Source: Artemisia argyi (Eukaryota; Streptophyta; Magnoliopsida; Asterales; Asteraceae). From it: 64,000 bases of DNA. The translations under genes and the position numbers were made by a program. The DNA lies in assembly GCA_030686995.1 (NCBI GenBank), contig CM060708.1, forward strand, positions 262,134,544 to 262,198,543, written 5' to 3'. Shown in pieces: positions 52,388 through 63,123 of this stretch. The notes beneath the pieces were generated by a model. The model made no database searches and was not told the origin of the DNA. It saw only the letters and a program-made list of their open reading frames with translations. Every line of letters starts with the position of its first letter. Position 1 is the first letter of the stretch.

Positions 52388-53510
52388 TTATTATTTTTCC
52401 CAAAAACAATATTCCATAATCTCTGAAAATCAAAATGCTAATTTATGTAGCTTATAAAAATATAATCTCCTTTTATAATTTACATCTCTATCTAAGAGTA
52501 ACACTTACTTTGTCAAAGATACCCTAAGACCGGTGTATATTTAGTATGAAACACTATGCACACGATGAAACCAATATCACACACAGCTACAAAACTACAC
52601 AAGAAACATTCAAATGATTTTAGTTCAAAGAGACTAATCTTACATATTTTTGCAACTAGTGACAACCTAAGTTCCTTTGTTCAAACAAAAAAGCAAATTA
52701 CCTAGCTAATAGTACTACACAGATTTGCTCAGTATGTAGTTGGGAGTTAATGGTATGGAGTTAATGTGTATGTTCTACACTTAATTTATGACAATGATGC
52801 AGGAAGATCAGTATATGCACTTCATGTATTAAATGCAGCAAAGTAAATTTGATCCTTTTCTTTTTCTCCTCTTATTTCTATCTTTCCATCGATCAGTGAC
52901 ATATATACAGACACCATTTTAGTGAACATTGCAGTAAAACGACAGTGCAACAGACAATTAGACATTGTTTCATGAATTCTACTATTAAGCATTTAAGCAG
53001 TTCCTGACCTTATATGAGCAATTACCTGTTCAGCCTACACAAGTATTGGTAATCGTTTAATGAAAACAATTACCTATAAGATCCGATTATTCCGATACAT
53101 GAAGAAACTTGAGCTGCCCAGTTGTTAAAAAGGGATGGATTTGTCAAAAAATGATGCATTACATTTCTGATAATTATTTCATCCGTGGGTGTCTTTTAAA
53201 AGGCTAAAACCGTTAACAGATGACGGGATGGGTGGCCAGATAGATGGCGAGTTCATGTTATATTTCACGGAAAGTCATCTTCTAAATTAAACTTCATGGC
53301 ACGCATTTTAGCCATCATCGTGTCACGCTCATGTGCCTGTTAAACATGTCTCGATTTTCAATTCACAAGCCATATGGTGTCAACTCAGTTACACATCATT
53401 GTATGCAATTGGGTTAAGTGAGTATAGGGGGCCGGCATAGTTTAAGTTTTTAATTTAAAAAGATACATATACGAAGTACAACAATATAAGCTAGGTGAAA
53501 TAATGAATGA
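52388..53510. other. AT-rich intergenic sequence
   Basis: No coding sequence, repeat or RNA gene recognised. Confidence 0.5.
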
Positions 53511-53519
53511 TATATTAAA

Positions 53520-53705
53520 GGGTTAATGACATCAGTGGCGAAGCTTGGATTTTGTAAGTTGGGGGTCGGGATCTAATTTTTTTTTTCTTAAGGCTATATT
53601 TCAGGTATACCGAAATTTTTGGGGGGTCGAAACCGAATATACCGAATTTTTTCTACACGAAAACTATATACCCCCCTACATCGCAAAAAAAATTTCGGGG
53701 GGTCG

Positions 53706-53736
<31 letters not shown>

Positions 53737-54062
53737 GGCCCCTATGAAGCTTCGCCTCTGAATGACATATAATAGCAACAAACTTTTTCATTTGTGTCAT
53801 TATCAGATACGAACCCAAAAAATTACAACAATACCCATCAAACTTTCAAATTTTGTTTCATTATCAGATATGAACTTTTAAAAAATACCACAATAACCAT
53901 CCAACTTTGAAAATTTTTTTCATTATCGTACGCAACGAGATGAGATTTTTACATTGATAAAACAAAATTTGAAAGTTTGATGGGTATTTTGGTAATTTTT
54001 TGGGTTCGTATCTGATAGTGGCACAAATGAAAAAGTTCGTTGCTATTATATGCTATTAACCC
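53520..54062. mobile_element. MULE-type MITE with 9-bp target duplication
   Basis: Flanked by TATATTAAA at 53511-53519 and 54063-54071, the 9-bp duplication expected of Mutator-like elements. Terminal inverted repeats of ~100 bp start GGGTTAATGACATATAATAG (after removing the nested insert) and, reversed, GGGTTAATAGCATATAATAG. No transposase. Hosts the hAT MITE at 53533-53760. Confidence 0.88.
53533..53760. mobile_element. hAT MITE with poly-C core, nested
   Basis: A 228-bp element with the 8-bp duplication AATGACAT at 53525-53532 and 53761-53768. The ends are CAGTGGCGAAGCTTGG and, reversed, CAGAGGCGAAGCTTCA. It holds a run of 27 C (53710-53736), next to GGGGGG words. Confidence 0.9.
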
Positions 54063-54276
54063 TATATTAAACTTTGTCCGAAAAGAATCTATAGTACTCA
54101 ATGTTTTTTTGCTTCGAAGGAATGATATAAGAAAACCCTTTCGTGTTATCAAGCCATCTCCTTTTAAATTTCTTATGTAGGTTTCCAATTAATATCTTAA
54201 CATAGTTTTGGATGTGATATTATTGGAAACTTTTGATATTTTTCCATTTTTCTAATCAATCTGTACATTTATTAAA

Positions 54277-54545
54277 GAGTAAATTGCAAAAATAGTCTAT
54301 CTCTTCGGCTTAATTACATGCACAATTTTTACAACTTCGAAAATATGAATGCAGTTTATGTGAGAAACTTTGGTGTGCAACTATCATCTTGACAAAAACA
54401 TATGAAACTTTGACAGGATGCAGTTCCAGTTAAAGACTATAATCGCAAGTCAAAGTTCTTCACAGAAACCATGTTTACACTTTCGAAATCGTAAAAACTG
54501 CACATGCAATTTGCCCAAACCGCATACGGTTTTTGCAATTTACTC
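54277..54545. mobile_element. Short TIR element
   Basis: A 269-bp unit bounded by GAGTAAATTGCAAAAA and its exact complement TTTTTGCAATTTACTC. Related words (GCAATTTACTC) recur in both F-box arms. Target duplication unclear. Confidence 0.7.
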
Positions 54546-54595
54546 ATAAAAAAAATAATAAGCACTTAAATGACGTTCTTTAATAAGCACTTAAA

Positions 54596-54883
54596 AACCA
54601 ACTGAGCTATAGCTCAATTGGCCACCAAAGGTGACTTTGGGGATGTTGTTATCACATGCGAGAGGTCTCATCTATGGGGGTTCCTTAAAGGTGGAATATA
54701 TGGGGTTATGCCCCATAGATGCGTATATTCGAGGCTGGCAGGGACTACATTCTGGATATGTATTGTGAAATCGAATCACTAATTATTATTCGAGGTTGGC
54801 AGAGACTACCTTCTGGGTAAGTACTGTATAATCGAATAACTAACTTAGTATTATATTAACTCGCCGTTAAAAAAAAAAAAAAA
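54596..54883 (+). mobile_element. tRNA-derived SINE
   Basis: A ~288-bp unit with a tRNA-like A box (TAGCTCAATTGG), a weak B-box region, and a 3' end AACTCGCCGTT followed by a 15-nt A tail (54869-54883). The direct repeat GCACTTAAA flanks it at 54587-54595 and 54885-54893. A longer related word, GCACTTAAATGACGTTC, also occurs at 54562 and 54885. Confidence 0.8.
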
Positions 54884-54903
54884 GGCACTTAAATGACGTT
54901 CTT

Positions 54904-55900
54904 TAATTAAAGAAACTAGCACAGTACCCGCGCATTGCAGCGGCTTGTACTCTGTAATCAAAACTTTTGGCGAACAATATTGTTCGATTATATATTTCCG
55001 TGATAATAAGTTTACACATGGCGAGAATCTTAGGTAATAACTTTATCGCACACTATCTCATATAAATATGGTAGAGTACATGTGCATCGCGATGCAATGG
55101 TCATACGAAAACGACACTTAGTAGTATTATGAAATTGTGACGATTGACGGTGAAAATTACGTACTAGTTAATAAATGTTGTATAATATTCATTACAATAT
55201 TATATAACGTGTAACATAGAGTAGTATATGTTAGCTCTTGCAAAGATATGATTAGTAAGTCTATATATGACATTGCTCCTTAACAAGAGGCAATTTCAGA
55301 TCTCCACTGCTTTTAGTTGAAAATTTAATATATATCCAAATATGCATTAAAAATATTGTACATTATATATTTAATATTTAAACTTTGAGTATATATGAAA
55401 TTAATCATGAAAATATGGTGATATATGAAATTATTCATTAACAAAATATCAATTATGATATTCAAAAGCTACACATTTTTCATCCTTTATAAAACCACTT
55501 GAATTTTTCGTACTTTGACATGTACAATTTTTTTCAATCGAATTTAAGATGAACACATTAACTGATGGAAAGTTGCTTAATTGAAGTTTAAAACATGTAT
55601 TAGTCACATTTAATGGAGGAAAGTTCCTCTATTATGTGTGGTTATAAGATACCAGACAAAACGTGTATCAAACGACTAAATTATCTCGTCAACAATATAC
55701 AACGTTGTTGTCGTAATAGTAAAAGTTATGAATCAAATAGACAAAAGAATAGTCCAAAAAGACTAGTTCAAATACTTTTATGGATTCATAACAATTTGAT
55801 ACCCTACAATACAAGTTATTTATTGGAATCTTCCTATAATCACGTATCCTAAATACTACAACCATACTTTATTCCTTATTTTATTTCCATATATACATTT
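54904..55900 (-). mobile_element. Helitron-like 3' end and AT-rich body
   Basis: On the minus strand the sequence ends in a GC hairpin region (GCCGCTGCAATGCGCGGG) followed by TACTGTG and CTAG next to T. This is the canonical Helitron 3' terminus. The body to the right is AT-rich; the 5' end was not located. The first ~40 bp is the firm part. Confidence 0.55.
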
Positions 55901-56027
55901 CCATAATCACCACAATTTAATCATCTCCTCTAATTCTGGTGAATTTCTGTTATATCATTCCAATCATTTTCTTTGTGTGTTTCAAGTTTAAATTCACTTT
56001 TAAATTTCATTTACCACAGGTTCTTAG

Positions 56028-56066
56028 CTGAGCGATTGATTTGAAAATTTTAAATCGATCGCTCAG
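56028..56066 (+). promoter_or_regulatory. 5' UTR hairpin upstream of the SAP gene
   Basis: Arms CTGAGCGATTGATTT (56028-56042) and AAATCGATCGCTCAG (56052-56066) pair at 14 of 15 positions around a 9-nt loop and end 21 nt before the ATG. A plausible 5' UTR intron acceptor (ACCACAG) lies just before it at 56018, so the stem would be in the spliced leader. Confidence 0.65.
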
Positions 56067-56087
56067 ACTTTGATTTACATAAAAGAT

Positions 56088-56564
56088 ATGGCAGAGGAAC
56101 AGAATTGGGAGGAAACTAGCAATCACACGCTGTGTGCGGGTAATTGCGGGTTTTTTGGTAATCCTACAACGCTTAACATGTGTTCCAAATGCTACGAAAA
56201 TCATCAACAAATGTCAACGGCTAAACTCGCTGTAGAAAAGAGCCTATCTCTCCCGAAAAACCAACCAGAAACGTTATCCTCATCTTCAGCTGATGTTGTA
56301 ACCGATCATTTAGTGGTTGTGAACAAGGTGACTGATTCTGTTCCTGGACCCGTGGCTGTGAAATCACAGCCACGGAACAGGTGTGGGTCGTGCAAGAGAC
56401 GCGTGGGTCTCACAGGATTCACGTGCAGGTGTGGGATGACTTTCTGTGGGACCCATAGGTATGCTGAAATGCACGCGTGCACCTTTGATTTCAAGGCTAT
56501 GGGAAAGGAGGCCATTGCTAAGGCAAATCCGGTTATCAAGGGTGAAAAACTAAACAAGATTTGA
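56088..56564 (+). CDS. SAP: A20/AN1 zinc-finger stress-associated protein
   Basis: A single-exon coding sequence of 158 residues, typical for the plant SAP family, which acts in abiotic stress responses; A20 fingers can bind ubiquitin. The A20 finger is near residues 15-35, CAGNCGFFGNPTTLNMCSKC (C-x3-C-x11-C-x2-C). After a Ser/Val-rich linker comes the AN1 finger near residues 100-138: CGSC, then CRC, FCGTH and MHAC, with all zinc ligands present. The C terminus is the usual KANPVIKGEKLNKI. The ATG at 56088 is chosen over an upstream in-frame ATG at 56070 because MAEEQNW matches family N termini. The 3' flank (from 56652) is the start of the large inverted-duplication arm. Confidence 0.93.
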   Translation: MAEEQNWEETSNHTLCAGNCGFFGNPTTLNMCSKCYENHQQMSTAKLAVEKSLSLPKNQPETLSSSSADVVTDHLVVVNKVTDSVPGPVAVKSQPRNRCGSCKRRVGLTGFTCRCGMTFCGTHRYAEMHACTFDFKAMGKEAIAKANPVIKGEKLNKI

Positions 56565-56807
56565 GATGATCTCAGCCTGTGATTTGCCATTGATCAAATT
56601 TGGGTACAGGGTAGAGATTTGGGTTGGTCTTAAAACTGTGTAAAATAAAAAAATCAAAGTATGCGTTTTATGTCCTGTTGTATATTATTACTCCATTCGA
56701 AAATAAATACAGATTAATTATTTCTAGATTATGGTTACATATTACATTGATGCATAATGGACATAGAAGAATCGATTCGCATGAACCAGCCACCACACTA
56801 GCACTAA

Positions 56808-58579
56808 TGTTAATATTTTCAGAGGTTCCATAATGATAATTCCAGGATCGTATTTGCACAAGATTGACAAGAGAAATGATTCATTTATTAATCAATATAA
56901 GAGTGGTTATATTGTTACAAAGAGACACACTATTACAGATTACATATTCTGAACTATATATAGACACCGAATGGGTATGACCCAATGTTTGTGTCTGTTC
57001 GAACAGGTGTGTTCCAAGCGACACAACCCTTCACCAATTTACATAAATTAACTAACTTAACTAACTAAACGGTTATTAAGTTTCTAGTGTACATGGTTAG
57101 TTCTTTATCTTTCAAGATTTATTTCATACAAGACTTATACAATTAAAAAAGGTCCAACATTTTCCCCCCTAATTGTTGAAGTCTTGTTCTTCGAATCTTC
57201 ATCTTCTCCGCGTCTCTTTCTTTCTTTCTTCCTGTCTCATCAACGTGTTGTTGTTGTTCGATATTTACTTCTTGTCACGTTGTCATTCTCTTTGTTTTTT
57301 GTCGACTTGGTACCAGGCGTGTGTGCCCTAGACCTCTTTGTCTCGGCTTCTTTCTCCAAAAACACCCTAAGTGTTGTTTGGCCACAATCAAACTTCGTGT
57401 TTGTTGTTGTTTCCGTTCCAAGTTCTTCACAAAGTTCCTTCTCTCACAAATACTCCTCGGTATTTCCAGAAGCAAGTCGTTTGCTTCTTCTTTTGCTTCT
57501 TCTTTTCGCCAATACCCCATGGTATTGCATCAACGTCTAAACAAATGAGAGTTTTTGTTTGCCGTTCTGTTGTTGCTTGTCCCTTTCCAACGTTGTACCA
57601 CAATACTCCTTGTTTCTTTCTTAAATCCACGCCGTATCCTCAACAACTCCTAATACCTGTCGGTATTCTTCTTACAAAATCAAGTGATCAACCTGTTTTG
57701 TTCTTGTTGTTGTTCTGTATTGCTCTAAACGTATCTCCAAACAATCCTTGATTGTTTTGTTGTCTCGGTATACCCTATCATATCCACAAGCAACGCCTTT
57801 TTCCTTCTATGTGTATCTTGTTATTTTATACACAAAGTTTCTTCTTGACGTCCGTCTTCTTCTTGTTGCGTTGTAAAGCAACATGCCTCTTCTTCCTTCT
57901 TTGTTTTCGTGTGCAAGCCACCAACAAAGGCTTCTAACAATTGTTCTCTTCTAAGTTTTCTCCCACCATTACGTTTGGTGTCCACGTTCGCTTCCTTTTG
58001 TCGATTATCAAAACTTGCCGCTTCCACATAAGTTTCCTTCTTGTTTTGTTGTCGCGAATGATCACAACAAAACTCCACCAATTCGTTTCGAGTTCATGTC
58101 CGTTGGTTATGATTGTGCACTATCTTCCCCAACATCCTTGGTGTCTCTTCCCTTCTATCTTTTTGATCTTCTTGATCAGAACTTGAATCACTTCTTGCAA
58201 TCTTGCAAACCTTCGGCTCTGATGCCATGTTAAAATTTTCAGAGGTTCCATAATGATAATTCCAGGATCGAATTTGTACAAGATTGACAAGAGAAATGAT
58301 TCATTTATTAATCAATATAAGAGTGGTTATATTGTTACAAAGAGACACACTATTACAGATTACATATTCTGAACTATATATAGACACCGAATGGGTATGA
58401 CCCAATGTTTGTGTCTGTTCGAACAGGTGTGTTCCAAGCGACACAACCCTTCACCAATTTACATAAATTAACTAACTTAACTAACTAAACGGTTATTAAG
58501 TTTCTATTGTACATGGTTAGTCCTTTATCTTTCAAGATTTATTTCATACAAGACTTATATAATTAAAAAAGGTCTAACA
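56808..58579 (-). mobile_element. TRIM-like non-autonomous LTR retrotransposon, complete
   Basis: A 1772-bp element with two 352-bp LTRs (56808-57159 and 58228-58579), TGTTA...TAACA/CAACA ends and the 5-bp duplication ACTAA (56803-56807 and 58580-58584). On the minus strand the 5' LTR is followed at once by TGGCATCAGAGCCGAAG (58211-58227), a primer site for initiator Met tRNA. The 3' LTR is preceded by the polypurine tract AATTAGGGGGGAAAA (57160-57174). Counting by eye, the LTRs differ at about 7 of 352 sites. The ~1.05-kb interior is C/T-rich on the plus strand and has no gag or pol, so it would need another element's enzymes. It is absent from the left arm. Confidence 0.92.
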
Positions 58580-59817
58580 ACTAACACAGTCACCTTTCAC
58601 CTTCTTCACCAAGAAGATCACATGAACCTATTAGACGTATTAAGTTGATCCAAAGCCCACATTTAATGTCGAATAAGACGTTGCGGGGAATTTAATGTTC
58701 AACAGAACCAACCCAATAGTTACCAAGACCTCTGTGTAGATGGCACTAACTTGCGAGAAATTGTAAACAAGGTGAACTGTTTTCTTTGTCAATTTGTGAA
58801 TTTGGCAAACCTTTTAATAAAATTTCAAAGCATAAATTGCAAATTTCGTTCATTTAGTTTGCTCAGATTGCATGTTTCGTCCCTGGTCTTTCGTAAATGC
58901 AGGCGGCCTCCCTATGAGGAAAACTTGGGTTCGTTTAGGTCCTTCCCTTCAACGAAGTTAGGTGGTGTTTGAATTCGACATAAATATTAACTTAATATGA
59001 GAAAAAAAATTCATTAAGTCGTATTAAAATTGTTTATTTGTGACTTTTTCAAGAAATATGACTAAAAATATTAAGTAATAAAACTGAGAGTGTCTGCATT
59101 AAGTCACATCTTAATTATACATGACTTAATAGAAAATTTTAGCAAACAAGCCCTTGTCTTACCGTTAATAAATGCACGTGACTTACACACGAGGGCAAAA
59201 AAAGTCTTTTTACATATTGGTCCTAATTTAATATCCCACCTAACAAATCCCCAAGTACAAACCCGACATAAACACATACTTATCGAAACCTAATATTTTC
59301 TGTCACTCTAAATCCTCATTTGTTTTTTATAACTCCACTCACAATCCCTAAAATTAACCGGCTCGAAAGATCACTACAACTACCCAACTTTGGTACATTA
59401 GACCCCATGGACAAAAAATTGATTCGAAATCAGTTTATGGTAAAAAAAACCCTATATTTTAATTTTCTATTTGTTTCCTTTGTTATTGAAATATAACGTG
59501 ATTCTTAATAAATTATTGTTTTTTAATTATAAAACAACTGATTATTTGAACTTGTTCGTGTCTTGGCAAAAAGGTGGCATGTTAACACTGAATAGATCTA
59601 CGAGATACTTCTATGTATGGGTCGATCTTTCATTGATCCAATACACATACTGTTTGGCTAAACAAACGATGACCCGTGTAATACTCTAGGTTAGGTTTTA
59701 GTCAGCAAGCCACGTGCTTCAAATATGTTTTGCTGGTTGTTACACATTCTAGTATCCAATAGTGGAAAGGTTGTTAGGTCATTCGTGTTCTCAACTCAAG
59801 TTTGTTTTGAAGACTAT

Positions 59818-60415
59818 GGACCTGTTTGGCAAAACTTTTTGGGGAGCTGATAGCTTTTTGTTACAAAAATAATCTCCTTTAAAATAAGTAGCTCCGTTTG
59901 GATACATCAACTTCAAGCTTTTATTTCAAACAAATAGCTCCTAAACGAGCGGAGGCACCCGCACGTTGTTGCGGGAATATTGTTTTTAATTTAAACTCGG
60001 AATAAAACGATCGTAAAAAAAATTTATTTTTGTTATTACTTATTAAGGACTAAATTTGCAAAAGATCGGTAAAGGGGGACTAACTCTGCCATTTATAGCT
60101 AACCTAAGGGACCATTTTAGTAAATTTCTTAGGAACAGTAATTACTGTTCCTAACCCAATTATTTTTAGTATATATAATAATGAAAAGCTGATTCATAGA
60201 GCTTTTCAAACATCTTTGAGTTGTTAAAACTTTAAATAAGTGATATAATTATAAATATGTCATTTTAGGTCATTTTACATTCTATAATTACATTTAACAG
60301 CTAACTTACCAAACACTTTTATTGAAAAAATATATAACTTGTAGCCATGTGCTTTGCAATTTACAACTTACATCTTACAGTCAACAACTTACAACTAGTT
60401 TTGCCAAACATAACC
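59818..60415. mobile_element. PIF/Harbinger-like MITE in the right arm
   Basis: Ends GGACCTGTTTGGCAAAACT and, reversed, GGTTATGTTTGGCAAAACT, flanked by the 3-bp repeat TAT. The left arm shows the uninterrupted site. A Helitron-like element (59944-60181) has inserted in it. Confidence 0.8.
59944..60181 (-). mobile_element. Helitron-like non-autonomous element, copy 2
   Basis: A reverse-oriented copy of 13886-14110 with the same end words: on the minus strand it opens with TATATATACTAAAAAT and ends with a CCCGC..GCGGG hairpin then CCGCTCGTT. Confidence 0.65.
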
Positions 60416-60555
60416 TATGGCAAAAGGAAATACATGATCGAAGTTGGCTCACCTTAAATGGCATAAGATTAATTAGATAAGTTCAATAAAAAGAAAACTT
60501 GGAATCTTAATTAACTAATGCAAGTGTTCGTAACTAACCATAAGAGGCAAAATGT

Positions 60556-61651
60556 ACCTTAAATGAACACATATTCGAGGGCGAAACCAAACTTTCAACG
60601 TGCTCAATGGAGCTCGGATTAATTACTTAGACCTTCCAAATCGGTGAGCGTTTCATATGAACCTTTCGATGTATCTTACAAAGCAATTTGGTATGACCTA
60701 TCTATGATAAGAATTTTTCCGTCACCCAAAATGCAAATTGGGTGGAACTTGTTGAAACCATCAGGGTCCAAACCAACTGTGAATGTACATGTTTTCAACC
60801 ATGAATCAGCAACACCTTGTTCTTTCATCACCCACACATCGAATCTACTTGCATCAATCTTGTTTATTGCGCAAAGGCATCCGTTAAAAGAACTTAAAGG
60901 AGTGATTGGGTATTTAAATTCTGGGGGTAGTTCTATGTTCGTAAACACCATATTCTTAATATTGAGAGCCAAAATTTGAGTAACTGAATAATCAAAGAAC
61001 CCAATACAAAGTTCCATTAAGGAAGGTACCCACGTCATGGGCTAAAGTAAAAGTTTCGTGTAAGGTAGTAAGACCTGCTCCACGAACTAGTTTTAAGATC
61101 AAATACATCACACATATGTCTATCGCGATTTGGTATGTCAAAAATTCCAAATCTGACAATCTTTAAGTCATTTGGGGTTGCACCATACTCAAATCCAAAT
61201 ACAAATACATGGGGTACCAGATAGAATGAAGAAGGTGGATCCATTTCAAGAATCAATTTGGATGCACAAGTTAACGGATTGTATAGGATCGTATTAGTAC
61301 GGCATGAGGGCTTAAAGATAAAAGCGAAAAGCACTATGCCATTAAATGTTCCAACAATCGAGACTTGCATAACTTCCTGATGTTCTAAAGGAGAACGAAT
61401 TCATTACCAAGAAATGAGCCTTGTCGTCGACTTGTACATTGTAGTAGTCTAAAACAGCAAGAGACCGTGGGAACGTGCAAAACATCAACTTGAGAAAGAT
61501 CATTTTTACGTTATTTCAATTTCATAAAACAAGGATCCGAAATGAGACGATTCCAATGGATGGATACACATCTAAATCGTAGCAATGGTTTTCCGGGAAG
61601 TTGAGCAAGTATGTTGATGAGAATGTCATCTGGTATATGATCGTGCGACAT
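60556..61651 (-). pseudogene. F-box protein pseudogene (right arm)
   Basis: Starts MSHDHIPDDILINILAQLP with the F-box helices (LLRFRCVSIHWNRLISDPCF), then a stop after FMKLK (about 61511-61516). In broken frames follow RSLAVLDYYN, an F-box-associated domain with GIVLFAFIF, LYNPLT, FGFEYG, RFGIFDIPN, DVFDLKTSSWS, and SSFNGCLCAINK, DVWVMKEQGVADSW. A one-base insertion at about 61035 and another break near 61380 confirm it is dead. F-box proteins of this class are substrate receptors of SCF ubiquitin ligases. The inverted-repeat homology covers only the C-terminal part; the F-box lies beyond the arm. Confidence 0.85.
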
Positions 61652-63123
61652 CGGGACAAGACAAACAAGATGTTTATGTTGATAAAAGGAAATCAAAAAA
61701 ATTTGTTCGCTGCCCATAAAAACAAATGGTGTCAAGTAGGATACATTTTTTAAACATTTTCCTTTTTAAATTATTTTGCAACATTTTGTGACATTTTTGT
61801 CCCTTTCAGCTAATAGAAATTTTATTTTTTCGAAGGGCAAAAATGTCAAAAAATACTTCAAAAAGGATGAATTTGAAAGAAAAGTAACCTTTTAAGCAAA
61901 AAAAAAATTTTGTTCGCTACCAGAAAAACAAATTGTGTCAAGTATGATGTTTTTCCCGCCCCCCACCCCCCTCCCCCCAAAAAAAAAAAAAAAAAAAAAA
62001 AGAGACAGCTATGAAAATTTGTTTAGAGTTTTGGTCTTCTCAATTTATATGTTATGTTTGAATAAATCCCTAGGAGGTCGGGTATGATTTGTTCTAAGCA
62101 GACTTAGTTTTGCTACATAACGGACTCTACATTTCCAGATTTGTTGGTTACTTATCTTTGTATTTCGTAAGGCAATTTAAAGAACCTAGTCTAGTGAATA
62201 AACTATCCAGTACTTTCCAAATTACTGAGTTTATATCATCTCTCTAAATTTAGTTTTTCAATTTGTACACACTTACAAATGTGCATATCAAAACAAGATT
62301 TGGTTCAACTACACATACAACTTCATAATTTCAGATTCCTTCTACCCACATTTAATGAATATCTGCAACCTTCTTCACTATATATCATCCTCCTTCTGCT
62401 TCATCTTCCACAAACAACAAACACCATCCCCTCAAGATTACTCACACACGCCATACCACATCAAATATATTTGTTGATCACACAACCACTAGTGTCTCTT
62501 CAATGCATATTTTCAAGCATGAGCCCCGCCTAAACTCACACTGCACATACTCCAACCCATTAATATTTTTGCTTTTATTTTACGACATCATTCAACAAAC
62601 CCTTCTATTATCATTGAAATAGGTGCTCTCAGAAAGTGCGGTGGCGTTGCTATTAGAGGTGAGGATGGGAATAGTGATGCTCATCACCGAAGCCGATCAT
62701 GGGTTAGGAAAGGCAATCACCACTAATATCTGAAGTTATTTCTTTAAGAAACTAAGTAAACTTCGCGAGCCAACACCTAGACATAGAGCTTTCAGCTTAA
62801 TCTTCTTACAAAAGGCCTACACCTTGGCCTGTACACCAAATCCAAAAAATCCAACTTAAACTCATCCAAGTTCTTATTAACCATCTTTTGCAAATCCGTA
62901 AGACTTGCACTACCATCAACTACACCCCCTTCCTTTTGCGAAACCAAAAGCCTTATTTCACATTATATGTAGTTCGGGAAACTCTTGAAAGTTAATCGAA
63001 CCCTGAAATCACGGTCACCCCCATCGACTCAACTTCAAAGGCTTCAAACTTTAATTAAATATTATATTAGCTGCCGCCGCCAGTCATTGGTACAATAGAT
63101 ATCACCCCATTATTGTACTTAAC
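61652..63123. other. Intergenic sequence before the palindrome
   Basis: AT-rich, with a C/A-rich run at about 61955-62001. 62,640-63,120 is less AT-rich. Read on the minus strand, the stretch 63,124 down to about 63,081 continues the gene-like sequence of the palindrome arm and ends PMTGGGS then a stop. No other gene recognised. Confidence 0.5.

Larger units (their letters stand above)
56652..61153 (-). repeat. Large inverted duplication, right arm
   Basis: The complement of 44109-46168, interrupted by an LTR element (56808-58579), a Harbinger-like MITE (59818-60415) and an extra block of ~190 bp at about 58962-59150 (ends GGTGTTTGAATT and AACAAGCCCTT). It begins inside the 3' flank of the SAP gene, so this arm carries the more original context. 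Confidence 0.88.

Noticed and set aside
57184..58233. Cluster of Phe/Ser/Leu-rich open frames on the plus strand
   Set aside because: This is the pyrimidine-rich interior of the LTR element read opposite to its own sense; no gag or pol motif.
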